The notes: generated by a model not told the origin, from the letters alone. DNA of 64,000 nucleotides from Microthrix sp041394405 (GCA_041394405.1 JAWKIF010000006.1:248001-312000); one strand, 5' to 3'; shown: positions 15,176-26,813, counted from the stretch's first letter. Numbers and translations are program-made.

Positions 15176-15837
15176 GTGGCGGGAGTTGGCGACGCTTGGA
15201 CCCGTTCCCGGATGAACGCCAGCAGCAGGTCGATGGCGGGACGGTTGTGCCCGCCGTGAGGGATCACCACGTCCGCGAAGCGCCGCGTTGGCTCCACGAA
15301 CTGCAGGTGGCTGGGCCGCACGGTGGTGAGGTACTGCGACACGACCATCTCGGTGGTGCGCCCGCGCTCGGCCACGTCGCGTTCCATGCGGCGAATGAAC
15401 CGAAGGTCGTCGTCAACGTCGAGGTATACCGCCAGGTCGATCAACTCCCGGAGGGCGGGGTCGTGCAGCACCAGGATGCCGTCCACCACGATCACCGCCC
15501 CGGGTTCGGCTCGCTCGGTGTGGGCGGATCGCGTGTGGCTGGCGAAGTCGTAGACCGGGACATCGACGGCTTGGCCGCTTCGCAAGAGCGCGAGGTGCTC
15601 GAATACCAACGGCCATTCGAATGCCGTGGGGGAGTCGTAGTTCACGGTGGCCCGTTCGGCCAACGGCTTTTCAGCCTGGTCGAAGTAGTAGCTGTCCACG
15701 GTCAGCAGGGTGACCCCCGAGACGCCCTCAGCCGTCAGGATCGAGCTGGTGACGGTGGTCTTGCCCGACCCAGATCCCCCCGCCAGACCGATGATGAAGG
15801 GCGCCTCGTCCACGGACGTGGAGGTTATCCACCCCAC
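15172..15837 (-). CDS. udk: Uridine kinase
   Basis: This 221-residue P-loop kinase of the Udk/PRK family phosphorylates uridine and cytidine to UMP and CMP in pyrimidine salvage. Motifs are the P-loop GLAGGSGSGKTTV (about 17-29), the substrate loop with VDSYYFD, the NYDSPTAFEWPL segment found in uridine kinases, VVDGILVLHDPAL, and the lid Arg-rich stretch RFIRRMERDVAERGR. It starts at the GTG at 15835-15837, and a GTG eight codons in is an alternative. It is followed by overlapping fetA. Confidence 0.9.
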   Translation of the reverse strand: MGWITSTSVDEAPFIIGLAGGSGSGKTTVTSSILTAEGVSGVTLLTVDSYYFDQAEKPLAERATVNYDSPTAFEWPLVFEHLALLRSGQAVDVPVYDFASHTRSAHTERAEPGAVIVVDGILVLHDPALRELIDLAVYLDVDDDLRFIRRMERDVAERGRTTEMVVSQYLTTVRPSHLQFVEPTRRFADVVIPHGGHNRPAIDLLLAFIRERVQASPTPAT

Positions 15838-15861
15838 CTTCCCCGGGCGGGTGGCGGAGCG

Positions 15862-16470
15862 TCAGTCGTTGAACTTCCGAGGCCGCGGCGACACGATGTA
15901 CTGCTCCAAGCACACCCGCATGCCGGATTCCGGTTCCACCGGCTTCACCACCAGGGGTTTCTTGTGTGGGTCGTTCGGGTCGGCATGCAGGTAGTCGGGC
16001 TTGCCCACCCGGGGGCTGAACGCCAGCTCACCGATGGCGTCGTAGAACAGGCCAGTACCGCTCGTGCTCACCGTGCGGGCGAGCCGGTTGAGCTGCTGGC
16101 GAATCCGAGCGCGGAACAACGGCACCGGGTCGGCGTGGCGGCTGTAGTACCGCACTGCCTCGATCGCCGATTTCGTCACGGGCTGCTGGTCGTCCAGTTG
16201 GAGCGTGAAGGAGTACTGGATTCGGAACTGCACCATGATGTCGCCGGCCAATGCCAGGTGGACGTCCTCGTGGATCCCACTGCGGAGCCGGACTTGGTAG
16301 AAGTTGCGCAGGGTGAGCGCATGAAAGAACTTTGGCCGATTTCCGGGCACGATCGCCTCGTAGCTTCCGTCCCTCCGCTCGGCCACGATGATCGATCCCG
16401 GTTGCGGCGATGGGAACCGGCCGCGCAACCCCGGGGACTCGAACGGGCCGGTAATCAGGGGGGCGGGCAT
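15862..16470 (-). CDS. Uncharacterised protein, faintly SPFH/band-7-like
   Basis: I do not recognise this 202-residue protein. The middle (about residues 25-135) has alternating strands and a helix in the order GSIIVAERRDGSYEAIVPG, VRLRSGIHEDVHLALAGDIMVQFRIQYSF, then a helix ending FRARIRQQLNRLARTV. That order recalls the SPFH (band 7) fold, but there is no membrane anchor and the length is short. The tail is basic and Pro-rich. It lies 24 bases upstream of udk on the same strand. The ATG at 16470 follows a purine-rich AGGAGACCCGCC. Its relation to udk-fetAB is unknown. Confidence 0.6.
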   Translation of the reverse strand: MPAPLITGPFESPGLRGRFPSPQPGSIIVAERRDGSYEAIVPGNRPKFFHALTLRNFYQVRLRSGIHEDVHLALAGDIMVQFRIQYSFTLQLDDQQPVTKSAIEAVRYYSRHADPVPLFRARIRQQLNRLARTVSTSGTGLFYDAIGELAFSPRVGKPDYLHADPNDPHKKPLVVKPVEPESGMRVCLEQYIVSPRPRKFND

Positions 16471-16587
16471 GGCGGGTCTCCTGGGTGCGAGCGGGTGACC
16501 GGAAGTGAAGCTACAGGCTCTGTGTGGCGAGTGAAAGAGGTTTACCGCTCACGTTGCGTGGTCGGCGCCCGGAGGTTTGGTAGCGGG

Positions 16588-17613
16588 CTATCGGCTTCGG
16601 GCCGCCACGGGCGAGACCGCCATGAGAAGCACCCCGACGATGAGGCTCACCGAACCGGGCAGGTAGACCCTGCGGATCGCCTGGGCGGTGGTCAGCGCCG
16701 AGGGCAGCTCCAACCCGACCGTCAGCCAGAGCGTCCAGACGATGGCGAATGCCGTGACGATGGCGCCGGTGAAGATCAACCCGACCCGCATTGCCTGGCG
16801 ATTCCTGGCCATCCACGCGGCCAGGATGACGAGCGCTCCAAAGGCCGCAAAGGCGACGAGCAGCCGCAACGGGATGGTCCAGCCCAGATCGAGCGAGCCC
16901 GATGACCAGACCGCCCAAGGCAGTCGGGTGGGGGTGAGGATCGCGAGGACTTCGAGGCCGGAGGACTGCAGCAGGTCACCCTGATCGGCCACGAGGTACA
17001 TCAGGGCGCTGATGGGCAACCAGAGCGAGACGATGCCCGCCAGGATGCGGGCCCAGCGACCCGTCCCCTGTCGGCGGGCCTGAGCAGGCGCAGGGGCCCG
17101 CGCCGGTGGTGCCGACCACGCGCTGGCTGGGGCGGGCGCCGGAAGCGGAATCGATGCCGCGCGAGGCAGCTCCGGGCTGGAGAGGTCGTGAACGGCGGTG
17201 GCAGCGCCGCCGCCCTGGGCGCCGACGTCCCACCGGGAGGTCGACTGTGGGGAAGGGGCCGGGTTGCCCGGGGTGACCTGGGTGGGCGGTCCCGAGTGAG
17301 CGGGGCCCGGGCGGGCCGAACCGGATTGGGGCCCGCCGGCCGGGGCCGGCGTGACGCCGTAGACGCCGGTTGGGTCGGGTGGATCGGGAGCGTTTGGTGG
17401 GGCCGACGGCGCCTGCGCGGGGGGGTGGTCGGCGGGAGCGTCCCGGCGCCGTCGGCGAACCACGGGTGGGGGTCGCTGCGCAGGCGGCGGTTGGGAGGCC
17501 GTCGGATCCTGGCGCTCGCCGTCATCCAGGGCATCAAACAGCGAGGCCCCGCAACTGGTGCAAAACCGGGCATCGTCGAGGGTGGTGGCGGAGCAGGTGC
17601 GGCAGATCATCAT
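16588..17613 (-). CDS. Zinc-ribbon membrane protein with long Pro-rich linker
   Basis: This protein of about 341 residues opens with a zinc ribbon (CRTC ... CTSCGASL, two CxxC pairs in the first 25 residues). A disordered Pro/Ala-rich stretch of about 170 residues follows. Four transmembrane helices make up the last 140 residues. This plan is common among actinobacterial membrane proteins of unknown function, where the ribbon lies in the cytoplasm. Two adjacent ATGs (17611-17613 and 17608-17610) could start it. Longer upstream reading lacks protein-like character. It is divergent from the P-type ATPase gene, with about 210 bases between. Confidence 0.65.
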   Translation of the reverse strand: MMICRTCSATTLDDARFCTSCGASLFDALDDGERQDPTASQPPPAQRPPPVVRRRRRDAPADHPPAQAPSAPPNAPDPPDPTGVYGVTPAPAGGPQSGSARPGPAHSGPPTQVTPGNPAPSPQSTSRWDVGAQGGGAATAVHDLSSPELPRAASIPLPAPAPASAWSAPPARAPAPAQARRQGTGRWARILAGIVSLWLPISALMYLVADQGDLLQSSGLEVLAILTPTRLPWAVWSSGSLDLGWTIPLRLLVAFAAFGALVILAAWMARNRQAMRVGLIFTGAIVTAFAIVWTLWLTVGLELPSALTTAQAIRRVYLPGSVSLIVGVLLMAVSPVAARSR

Positions 17614-17824
17614 CGAGGTATGACGGCGGGACACGACCGGCAGGGCGGTGACGAGGTCGGTGGGACGTCGTGGGTCACGGTACCCCACCGGAAGCGTCGT
17701 GAAGTGCCTCGCAGCGCCAGTAGCATGGCTGAACCGGAACGGTCCCCAGCCAGCACCTCGACGGCGAGGGTGGCCGACCCGCGCCGAGCCACGATCCATC
17801 CCTGACCCGGCGAAAAGAACCTCG

Positions 17825-20626
<2,802 letters not shown>

Positions 20627-20662
20627 CCAGTTGACCCAGGCGCCGTCGGGCGTCGCGGCGGA

Positions 20663-21571
20663 TCAGGGCCGGTCTCGTAGCTCGGCGAGTGCAAGCACGC
20701 CGCGAACCGCGTCGACGATCTCCGCATCGGTGAAGGCCGACGTCAGGTGAACGCCGAGCCAGCCGTTGGCCAACAGGGCGTTGTTCCGTCGACGGTCGGC
20801 GTCGAAGGCCTGGCGGCTGCGGTGATGCTCGAACCCGTCGGCCTCGGAGAACACCCGAGCCTCCACCCATGCCAGGTCCAGGCGGTAGCGCCGCCCGTTG
20901 ATGGTCACCCAGTACTGGCAGGTTGGCAACGGCAGGCCGTTGGCGCCCAGCACGCGCAGGACCCGAGCTTCGAGGGAGCTGTCGGTTGCGCCGGTCACCC
21001 GTCGCAGGCCCAGGAGGGACTCGAGTGCGAGCGGGCGTCGACCGATTGAGGCGGGAGTGGCGTTCAGAGATGCATCCAGTCCCTCGACGGTCACCTGGCC
21101 AGTGCGGAGTGCCAAGTCCAGGCAGGTCTCCAGGTCTGGCGTCGTGAGACGGCCTGAAAGGTCCACCAGGGTGCGGGCCGGCGTCGTGGCCGGAATGAGG
21201 CCGGCCACCGAGACTGAATGGGAGCCGAGCCGGGCGCTGTGGTGCACACGAACGCCCCGACGCTCGACGCGACGGGAACGGCTCACCACCACCTCGATCT
21301 TGGAGTGACGAACGTTCCATCCCCACAGCCGTGCCGCAGTGCTGTGGCTGGCCCAGGCGTCGCCGATGCTCAGCACGCTGGCGAGAGCGCGTTGGTGGAG
21401 GCCATCGGTGGTGGCGCCGATGGCCAGCACCCCGGTTGCTGCTCGCCGCCACCGCCCGATGGCGACGGCGTGGCACACGGCGCCCCGTGCGAATCCCAGC
21501 TCCGCCGCTTGCACCGTGGTCACCAGTCCGTGTTGTTGCCGTGCCAGCTCGACCAACGCCCGCTCGCTCAT
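20663..21571 (-). CDS. AbiEi-antitoxin-N-domain / DUF559-like nuclease-fold protein
   Basis: This 302-residue protein combines an N-terminal winged-helix region (LARQQHGLVTTVQAAELGF, about 8-60) like the AbiEi antitoxin N-domain with a C-terminal domain (about 215-295) of PD-(D/E)xK type. The latter contains YRLDLAWVEARVFSEADGFEHH and a late Arg/Asn helix RRRNNALLANGW, similar to DUF559/very-short-patch-repair-like nucleases. Such fusions are abundant in actinobacteria and are often labelled type IV toxin-antitoxin, but no AbiEii toxin partner lies next to it here. An orphan role is likely and its function is unproven. The minus-strand ATG is at 21571. Confidence 0.7.
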   Translation of the reverse strand: MSERALVELARQQHGLVTTVQAAELGFARGAVCHAVAIGRWRRAATGVLAIGATTDGLHQRALASVLSIGDAWASHSTAARLWGWNVRHSKIEVVVSRSRRVERRGVRVHHSARLGSHSVSVAGLIPATTPARTLVDLSGRLTTPDLETCLDLALRTGQVTVEGLDASLNATPASIGRRPLALESLLGLRRVTGATDSSLEARVLRVLGANGLPLPTCQYWVTINGRRYRLDLAWVEARVFSEADGFEHHRSRQAFDADRRRNNALLANGWLGVHLTSAFTDAEIVDAVRGVLALAELRDRP

Positions 21572-21723
21572 GGGCCGAGTGTCGTGCTCGCGTGTCGCGT
21601 CGCCAATGGGGACCGCGACCCGATCCGGCGCCTGGTTGATGGGTGCTGCTTGGCGATGGGGTGCTGTTGGTGCAGCTGGTGCGGGGATCTCGCAGGCCCC
21701 CCCCTTCCAGAGTCCTGCGAGAT

Positions 21724-21780
21724 CCTCACGTGAGGCTTTGGTGCCGGTGGTGCTGCGAGATCCTCACGTGAGGGTTTCGC
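21724..21780. repeat. Second pair of CCTCACGTGAGG palindromes, 38 bp apart
   Basis: Copies lie at 21724-21735 and 21762-21773, with the same 38-base period as the pair after gatB. The second copy shares a 20-base identical stretch (TCCTCACGTGAGGGTTTCGC, 21761-21780) with 3811-3830. It sits in a 26-bp dyad (21755-21780) whose two mismatches would be G-U pairs in RNA. Both copies are preceded by GCGAGAT. The pair lies in the 252-base gap downstream of the minus-strand sirtuin gene and upstream of the AbiEi-like gene. I see no other feature in that gap. Confidence 0.7.
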
Positions 21781-21823
21781 ATGGTGGCCCAGGCGCCCCC
21801 CCTACGACCCGGGTGACGGGCGA

Positions 21824-22600
21824 TCAGGGGGTGAGGATGGCCGGCAGGACGTCCGAGATGGACCCAAGCACCACCACATCGGCCAGGTCGTCCATGGCGG
21901 TTGGCTCGCCGTTGACGATCACCACCGAGGCTCCCGAGGCAGAGGCGATGGGCACCATGTCGGCCACGGGGTACACCTGCAAGGTGGTGCCGACGGCCAA
22001 CAGCAGGTCGGCGTCGGCGGCGGCGGCGAACGCTCGGTTCAGGTCGTCGGCCACCAGCGCCTCGCCAAAGAAGACCGTCGCCGACTTCAGGATGCCGCCG
22101 CAGTGCTCGCATGGGGGATCGGCCTCTCCCGCCCGCACCCGGTCGAGGGTGACCTGCATGGGCGAGGTGATGCCGCAGCCGACGCAACGCACGTTGCGCA
22201 TGGTGCCGTGCACCTCCACCAGGTCCTGGTCGGGGATGCCCGCCTCCAGGTGGAGCCCATCGATGTTCTGGGTGACGGTCAGCGCCACCCGGCCGGTGCG
22301 AGCCAGGTCGGCCAGGGCCACGTGGCCGGGGTTGGGGTCGGCCCGCCAGGCGGGATGGTCCAATCGTGCCCGCCACGCCCGCTCCCGCACCTCCGCGCTG
22401 CCCAGGTAGTGCTCGATGGTGGAGAGCTTCTCCAGGTCGGGGTTGCGGGTCCACACACCCTCGGGACCCCGGAAATCGGGAATGCCCGAGTCGGTCGAGA
22501 TGCCGGCGCCGGTCAGCACCACGATGCGCTTTGCCGCCCCCAGCAGTGAGGCGGCTTGGCTCAGCGCCTGGGGGTCGGCGTCGGGGTGCGTAGCGGCCAT
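21824..22600 (-). CDS. NAD-dependent protein deacylase (sirtuin)
   Basis: This 258-residue SIR2-family enzyme removes acyl groups from lysines using NAD+. Motifs in order are GAGISTDSGIPDFRG (31-45), TQNIDGLH (110-117), catalytic His131, a four-cysteine zinc site (Cys139, Cys142, Cys164, Cys167), then GTTLQVYPVA and IVNGEPT at the NAD site. It is complete. I do not see the Tyr/Arg pair of class III desuccinylases in the expected loop, so deacetylase is the default reading. A start at ATG 22600 fits the family N-terminus. No partner acetyltransferase is in the window. Confidence 0.93.
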   Translation of the reverse strand: MAATHPDADPQALSQAASLLGAAKRIVVLTGAGISTDSGIPDFRGPEGVWTRNPDLEKLSTIEHYLGSAEVRERAWRARLDHPAWRADPNPGHVALADLARTGRVALTVTQNIDGLHLEAGIPDQDLVEVHGTMRNVRCVGCGITSPMQVTLDRVRAGEADPPCEHCGGILKSATVFFGEALVADDLNRAFAAAADADLLLAVGTTLQVYPVADMVPIASASGASVVIVNGEPTAMDDLADVVVLGSISDVLPAILTP

Positions 22601-22779
22601 CGGGTCAATGTACCGAGATGGCCGGCGAGTGCGGCCGCCCGTCGCCGCACCCGGTACCTGCCGTCGACGTCGGCTGGATAGGTTCGCGCCTGGCGGGAAT
22701 GTTGACCAGGTAAGTAGGGTTTATGAACCCGCACCCGACGGCCGGGTGGACCAGTCTCTCGAGCAAAGCAGCGTGACCG

Positions 22780-24012
22780 ATGGCGAACTTCCGTGACCTC
22801 CTCGCAACCACCAAGGCCCAGATCCGTGAGGTGGACACCGAGACGGCCGAGCGACTGCGCGGCGAGGGGTCGGTGATCTTGGACGTTCGGGAGGCCGACG
22901 AATTCGAGGCCGGTGCCGTGCCGGGGGCCGTGTTCATCCCCCGCGGTCACCTGGAAAGCCAGATCGAGATGAAGCTGCCCGACAAGGGCACGCCGTTGAT
23001 CGTGCAGTGCGCCGGCGGCGTTCGCTCGGCCTTCGCCGCCAAGACCCTCGAGGAACTGGGCTACACCGACGTCGCATCCATGGCCGGCGGATTCGGCAAG
23101 TGGAAGGACGAGGGACGCGAGTGGGCCGTGCCCCAAAGCCTCGCGCCCGACCAGAAGGTGCGCTACAAGCGCCACCTGCTGTTGCCCGAGGTGGGCGAGG
23201 AAGGCCAGACCAAGCTGTTGGAGAGCAAGGTGTTGCTATTGGGTGCGGGCGGCCTCGGCAGCCCGGCCGCGTTGTACCTTGCGGCGGCCGGCGTGGGCAC
23301 GCTTGGCATCGTCGACATGGACGTGGTCGACGAATCCAACCTGCAGCGCCAGATCCTCCACAACCTGGACCGTGTGGGCATGCGCAAGGTGGAGTCGGCC
23401 AAGGTCGCCATCGAGAGCCTGAACCCCGACGTCAAGGTGGTCGCACACGACGTGCGCCTCGACGCCTCGAACATCGCCGACATCATCTCGGGGTACGACC
23501 TGGTGGTCGATGGCGCGGACAACTTCCCGGTTCGCTACATGCTCAACGATGCGTCGGTGAAGCTGGGCATCCCGGTGGTGCATGGGTCGATCTTCCGCTT
23601 TGAGGGCCACGTTACGGTGTTCGATCCCAAGAGCGGCCCCACCTACCGCGACCTGCTGCCCGAGCCGCCGCCGCCGGAGATGGCACCGTCGTGCGCCGAG
23701 GCCGGGGTGCTGGGCGTGCTCCCGGGCATCGTCGGGTGCATCCAGGCGGTCGAGGCGCTGAAGTACCTGCTGGGCCTGGGCGATGGCCTCATCGGCCGCT
23801 ACCTGGCCTTTGATGCGCTGGAGATGAGCTTCCGCGAGTTCAAGATCCGGCCTGATCCGGGCAACGAGATCACGTGGGAGAACCGGGAGCGCATCCAGGT
23901 AGTGGAGCTGACCGAGCACTGCATGCCGGCCCCGCTGCAGGCACCGACCACCGCCGCCAACGGCACCTCGGCGGTCGCGCCGGGCTCGCAACCCCAGCCG
24001 GTCGGCGTCTAG
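22780..24012 (+). CDS. Rhodanese-MoeB/ThiF fusion (sulfur-carrier adenylyltransferase/sulfurtransferase)
   Basis: This 410-residue protein combines the two activities that make a thiocarboxylate on a small ubiquitin-like sulfur carrier. An N-terminal rhodanese domain (about 12-117, active Cys77 in VQCAGGVRS) is followed by an E1-like MoeB/ThiF domain (about 128-365) with ATP loop GAGGLGS (155-161), the NLQRQ segment and CAEAGVLG. MoeZ/MOCS3-type proteins carry rhodanese at the C-terminus, so the order here is reversed. The first zinc CxxC of MoeB is replaced by TYRD, while MoeZ keeps CYRD. The C-terminal 30 residues are disordered. Its TAG shares the CTAG at 24009-24012 with the stop of the convergent glycosyltransferase. 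Confidence 0.88.
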   Translation: MANFRDLLATTKAQIREVDTETAERLRGEGSVILDVREADEFEAGAVPGAVFIPRGHLESQIEMKLPDKGTPLIVQCAGGVRSAFAAKTLEELGYTDVASMAGGFGKWKDEGREWAVPQSLAPDQKVRYKRHLLLPEVGEEGQTKLLESKVLLLGAGGLGSPAALYLAAAGVGTLGIVDMDVVDESNLQRQILHNLDRVGMRKVESAKVAIESLNPDVKVVAHDVRLDASNIADIISGYDLVVDGADNFPVRYMLNDASVKLGIPVVHGSIFRFEGHVTVFDPKSGPTYRDLLPEPPPPEMAPSCAEAGVLGVLPGIVGCIQAVEALKYLLGLGDGLIGRYLAFDALEMSFREFKIRPDPGNEITWENRERIQVVELTEHCMPAPLQAPTTAANGTSAVAPGSQPQPVGV

Positions 24013-26684
24013 GCCGTTCCAGCGCCCGTCGTCCGCTTCTTGGCGACGCCGACGATCAACTCGGCGAGCGCTGCCGCGCTGTGGTCCCAGGTGGGCAGCT
24101 CGGTTGCTTCCAAGGTTGCTGGGGCCGGGTTGGCGAGCGCGGCGTCGAGCGCCGCCGCGAACGCCGTGGGGTCGGTGGCGTCAACGTAGGTCACCCCATG
24201 GCCGCCAACCTCGGGCAGCGACCCACCCTCCGAGCTGACCACCCGACAGCCATGACGCAGGGCCTCCACCACCGGTAGCCCATAGCCCTCGGCGAACGAC
24301 GGCACGGCCACCACCGAGGCGGCCCCGTACAACTCGTCCAGCGTGGCGTCGTTGACGGAGGAGGGCCACAGCACTCGGTCGCCGAACGAGGGATGCTCCA
24401 GGATGCGGGTAGCCAGATCATCGGCCTTCCAGCCCTGACGTCCAACGATCACCAGCGTGGCGTCGCAGGTGAGGCGGTCAAACGCGTCCAGCAGCCCGCC
24501 GTGGTTCTTGCGCGGCTCCAGCGTGCCAACCACCAGCACCGTCCTCCGGTCGGCGAGGGCGTCGAGCAGCTTGCGGTCGACGTGCTGGGGGGCCCGGGCC
24601 ACGGGGTCGGCGCCCAGCGCCATCACCTCCAGGGCCAGTGGGTCCTCCTCCGCCGCGTCGGTCGCCCGGCCCTGGCCCTGGGCCAGCGTTCGCAGCTCCG
24701 CGGCGGAGAACCGCGAGCTGGTGACGATCATGTCGGCGTCGGCAATCGCCGCCGCCACGTGGGCGGCAAAGACCCGCACCAGGTTGGGATCGAACCAATC
24801 GGGGTGGGTCACGGGCAGCACGTCGTGAAGCAGGCTGATCACCCGTACATCGCTGCGGCGCCAGGCCGGGTAGAGGCTGGAGCGGGGGGCGTCGTCGTTG
24901 TTCCAGGTGGCATCGAGGTCCAACACCACGGCGCCCGCAGGGATGGCATGGATGACCAGGTCGCGATGGGATGCCGGTCGTCGGCGCACTGCGGTTGCCC
25001 GTCGGCGCCCATCGATGGCGGCCCGCACCAACCCGATTGCGGCCACCCCGGTGACGAGGCGCCGCCACGCCGGCGGATTCGTCGGCGGTGGTGGTGGAGT
25101 GTGGTTGGGCATGGCCTCGGGCGAGAAGAACGCCTCGGTCTCGTCGCCGTCAAGCCGCCGGAATGCCTCGTCCAGCGGGCTCCAGGCCATGAGCACCACC
25201 GACACCTCGGGATGGTCAAGCAGCAGCCGCGTCACGAGCTCGGACACGGCTCGTTGGATGCCGGCCCGCCACCGCGAACGCAGCGTGTCGCCCACGTCCA
25301 CGTACACCACGGCGGGCCCATCGGGTTCGGGCTTGGGAGGCGACGGCGCCGAGCGGCGCACCAGCGGCCCCGCCACCCGGTCGGTAGGTGACATGCCCAC
25401 CCTCCGCCACCGTCCCCGGGCCCTGGTGGCCAACACCCGGGGAAGGGACGCCTTGACGCCGCCCCACACCCCAAGCCAGCGGGCGGCGATGGCCAGCTCG
25501 GGTCGCTGCAGGCGGCGCACCCGGCCCACGACGTTTCGGCGCACGAACGGCCACGAGTTGCCCCACGCTGCGGCCCGCGCGCGACGCAGCTCGGACGCCC
25601 CGCCGTTGCGCACAACGGTCAGCAGCCAGTTCCGGTAGTTCAGGTGGAAGAACCCCGGCCACGTGGAGCCGGCTGTGGCGCCGAGGCGGTGGTGCAGCAC
25701 TGCGTCGGGAGCGCTCACCGTGGTCCAGCCCGCCCGGCGCATGCGCCAGGCCAGGTCGGTGTCCTCGTAGTACATGAAGAACTTGGGATCGAACAAGCCC
25801 ACGTCGGCCAGCGCGGCAACCCGCAGCAGCACCCCGCCGCCGGTGAACCCGGGCACGGTCTCGGCGGGCGGCAGCGGCTCGATGGGCCGGCCGAGCAGGC
25901 GCTCGAACCCCTCGCACCACTCGGTGAGTGCGGTGCCGCAGCTGTTGATGAGGCGGTGGGGCGCAACGGCCGGTCGCAGGATGGCTGTGGCCTCGCCGGC
26001 GGCGACGTCGGCCTGTGCCTCGCCGCAGACGACGGCGATTGGGCGGGCGGACTCGAAGGTGAGGGCGATCTCGGGCAGTGGCGATCCGGTGGTGGTCGAC
26101 GACGGGTCCGGCACCGGCACCGCCAAGCTGGCACGCTCCGCAACCTCGATTTCCAGCCGCAACGGAATGCTTGGGTGTGGGGGCCGGGCCACGCCCTCTC
26201 CGCAGATCAGCCGGTCCCGCACGTCCAGCCCGTTCACCGTTGCGTCGAGCAGCCGGGCCCGCGCCCCCCCGCCACCCACTGCGACCAACACCTCGACGAA
26301 CCAGCGGTCGAACAGGATGAGCGGGCTGGCAGCCCCGGCCTCGGGGTGGTCGACGAGGGTGCCCACCAGCGGTGCCAGCCACCCCGGCTGCACCACGGCG
26401 TCGTTGTTCACCAGCGCCACTAGGTCGACGTCCGGCGCGTCCGGCCGCACCAGGTCGCGCAACGCCCGGTTGATGCCTTCGGCGAAGCCCAGGTTGGTGG
26501 GGTTGCGCACAAGGCGCCAGGTTGGGTGGCGGCGCCCCAGCAGCTGGGCGGAGCCGTCGATGCTGCCGTTGTCGACGATCACCAGGTCGAGGTCGTCGGC
26601 GGGCCAGTCGGTGGCGTCGATGGAGCGCACGCACCGGGAGGTCAGGTCCGCAGCATTCCAGTTCAGGACGACGACGCGGATCAT
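24009..26684 (-). CDS. Bifunctional GT2-GT4 glycosyltransferase
   Basis: This 891-residue cytosolic or membrane-associated protein fuses two glycosyltransferases. Residues about 1-350 are a GT-A family 2 domain (VVVLNWNAADLT, VDNGSIDGS, MYYEDTDLAWRMRRAGW). The last 430 residues are a GT-B family 4 domain with VGTLEPRKNHGGLLDAF (about 715-731) and SFAEGYGLPVVEALRHG (about 794-810), the UDP/GDP-sugar-binding signature. It probably adds two successive sugars to a polysaccharide repeat. The minus-strand ATG at 26684 opens directly into the GT2 domain. It is divergent from rmlA, 129 bases away, and marks one edge of the polysaccharide locus. Confidence 0.88.
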   Translation of the reverse strand: MIRVVVLNWNAADLTSRCVRSIDATDWPADDLDLVIVDNGSIDGSAQLLGRRHPTWRLVRNPTNLGFAEGINRALRDLVRPDAPDVDLVALVNNDAVVQPGWLAPLVGTLVDHPEAGAASPLILFDRWFVEVLVAVGGGGARARLLDATVNGLDVRDRLICGEGVARPPHPSIPLRLEIEVAERASLAVPVPDPSSTTTGSPLPEIALTFESARPIAVVCGEAQADVAAGEATAILRPAVAPHRLINSCGTALTEWCEGFERLLGRPIEPLPPAETVPGFTGGGVLLRVAALADVGLFDPKFFMYYEDTDLAWRMRRAGWTTVSAPDAVLHHRLGATAGSTWPGFFHLNYRNWLLTVVRNGGASELRRARAAAWGNSWPFVRRNVVGRVRRLQRPELAIAARWLGVWGGVKASLPRVLATRARGRWRRVGMSPTDRVAGPLVRRSAPSPPKPEPDGPAVVYVDVGDTLRSRWRAGIQRAVSELVTRLLLDHPEVSVVLMAWSPLDEAFRRLDGDETEAFFSPEAMPNHTPPPPPTNPPAWRRLVTGVAAIGLVRAAIDGRRRATAVRRRPASHRDLVIHAIPAGAVVLDLDATWNNDDAPRSSLYPAWRRSDVRVISLLHDVLPVTHPDWFDPNLVRVFAAHVAAAIADADMIVTSSRFSAAELRTLAQGQGRATDAAEEDPLALEVMALGADPVARAPQHVDRKLLDALADRRTVLVVGTLEPRKNHGGLLDAFDRLTCDATLVIVGRQGWKADDLATRILEHPSFGDRVLWPSSVNDATLDELYGAASVVAVPSFAEGYGLPVVEALRHGCRVVSSEGGSLPEVGGHGVTYVDATDPTAFAAALDAALANPAPATLEATELPTWDHSAAALAELIVGVAKKRTTGAGTA

Positions 26685-26813
26685 CGACGGTGCCCGCGGG
26701 TCATGTCTCGACGTTAGCGGCGGGCCCATCCGGTCGGGCACTCCTGGGCCCTGCCGGTGCGGCCCGGGCGCTCCACGGTGGGAACGTGTCCCCAACCTGA
26801 TAGAACGGCGGCC

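Noticed and set aside
20663..21571. A complete type IV AbiE toxin-antitoxin system
   Set aside because: Only the AbiEi-like N-domain is present, fused to a nuclease-like fold. No AbiEii nucleotidyltransferase toxin gene is adjacent on either side.
22702..22730. TTGACC followed by a GGGTT-TATG-AACCC dyad upstream of the rhodanese-MoeB gene, as promoter and operator
   Set aside because: The spacing to a -10 is wrong (14 bases to TATGAA), and a five-base dyad is too short to stand out. I do not list it as a feature.
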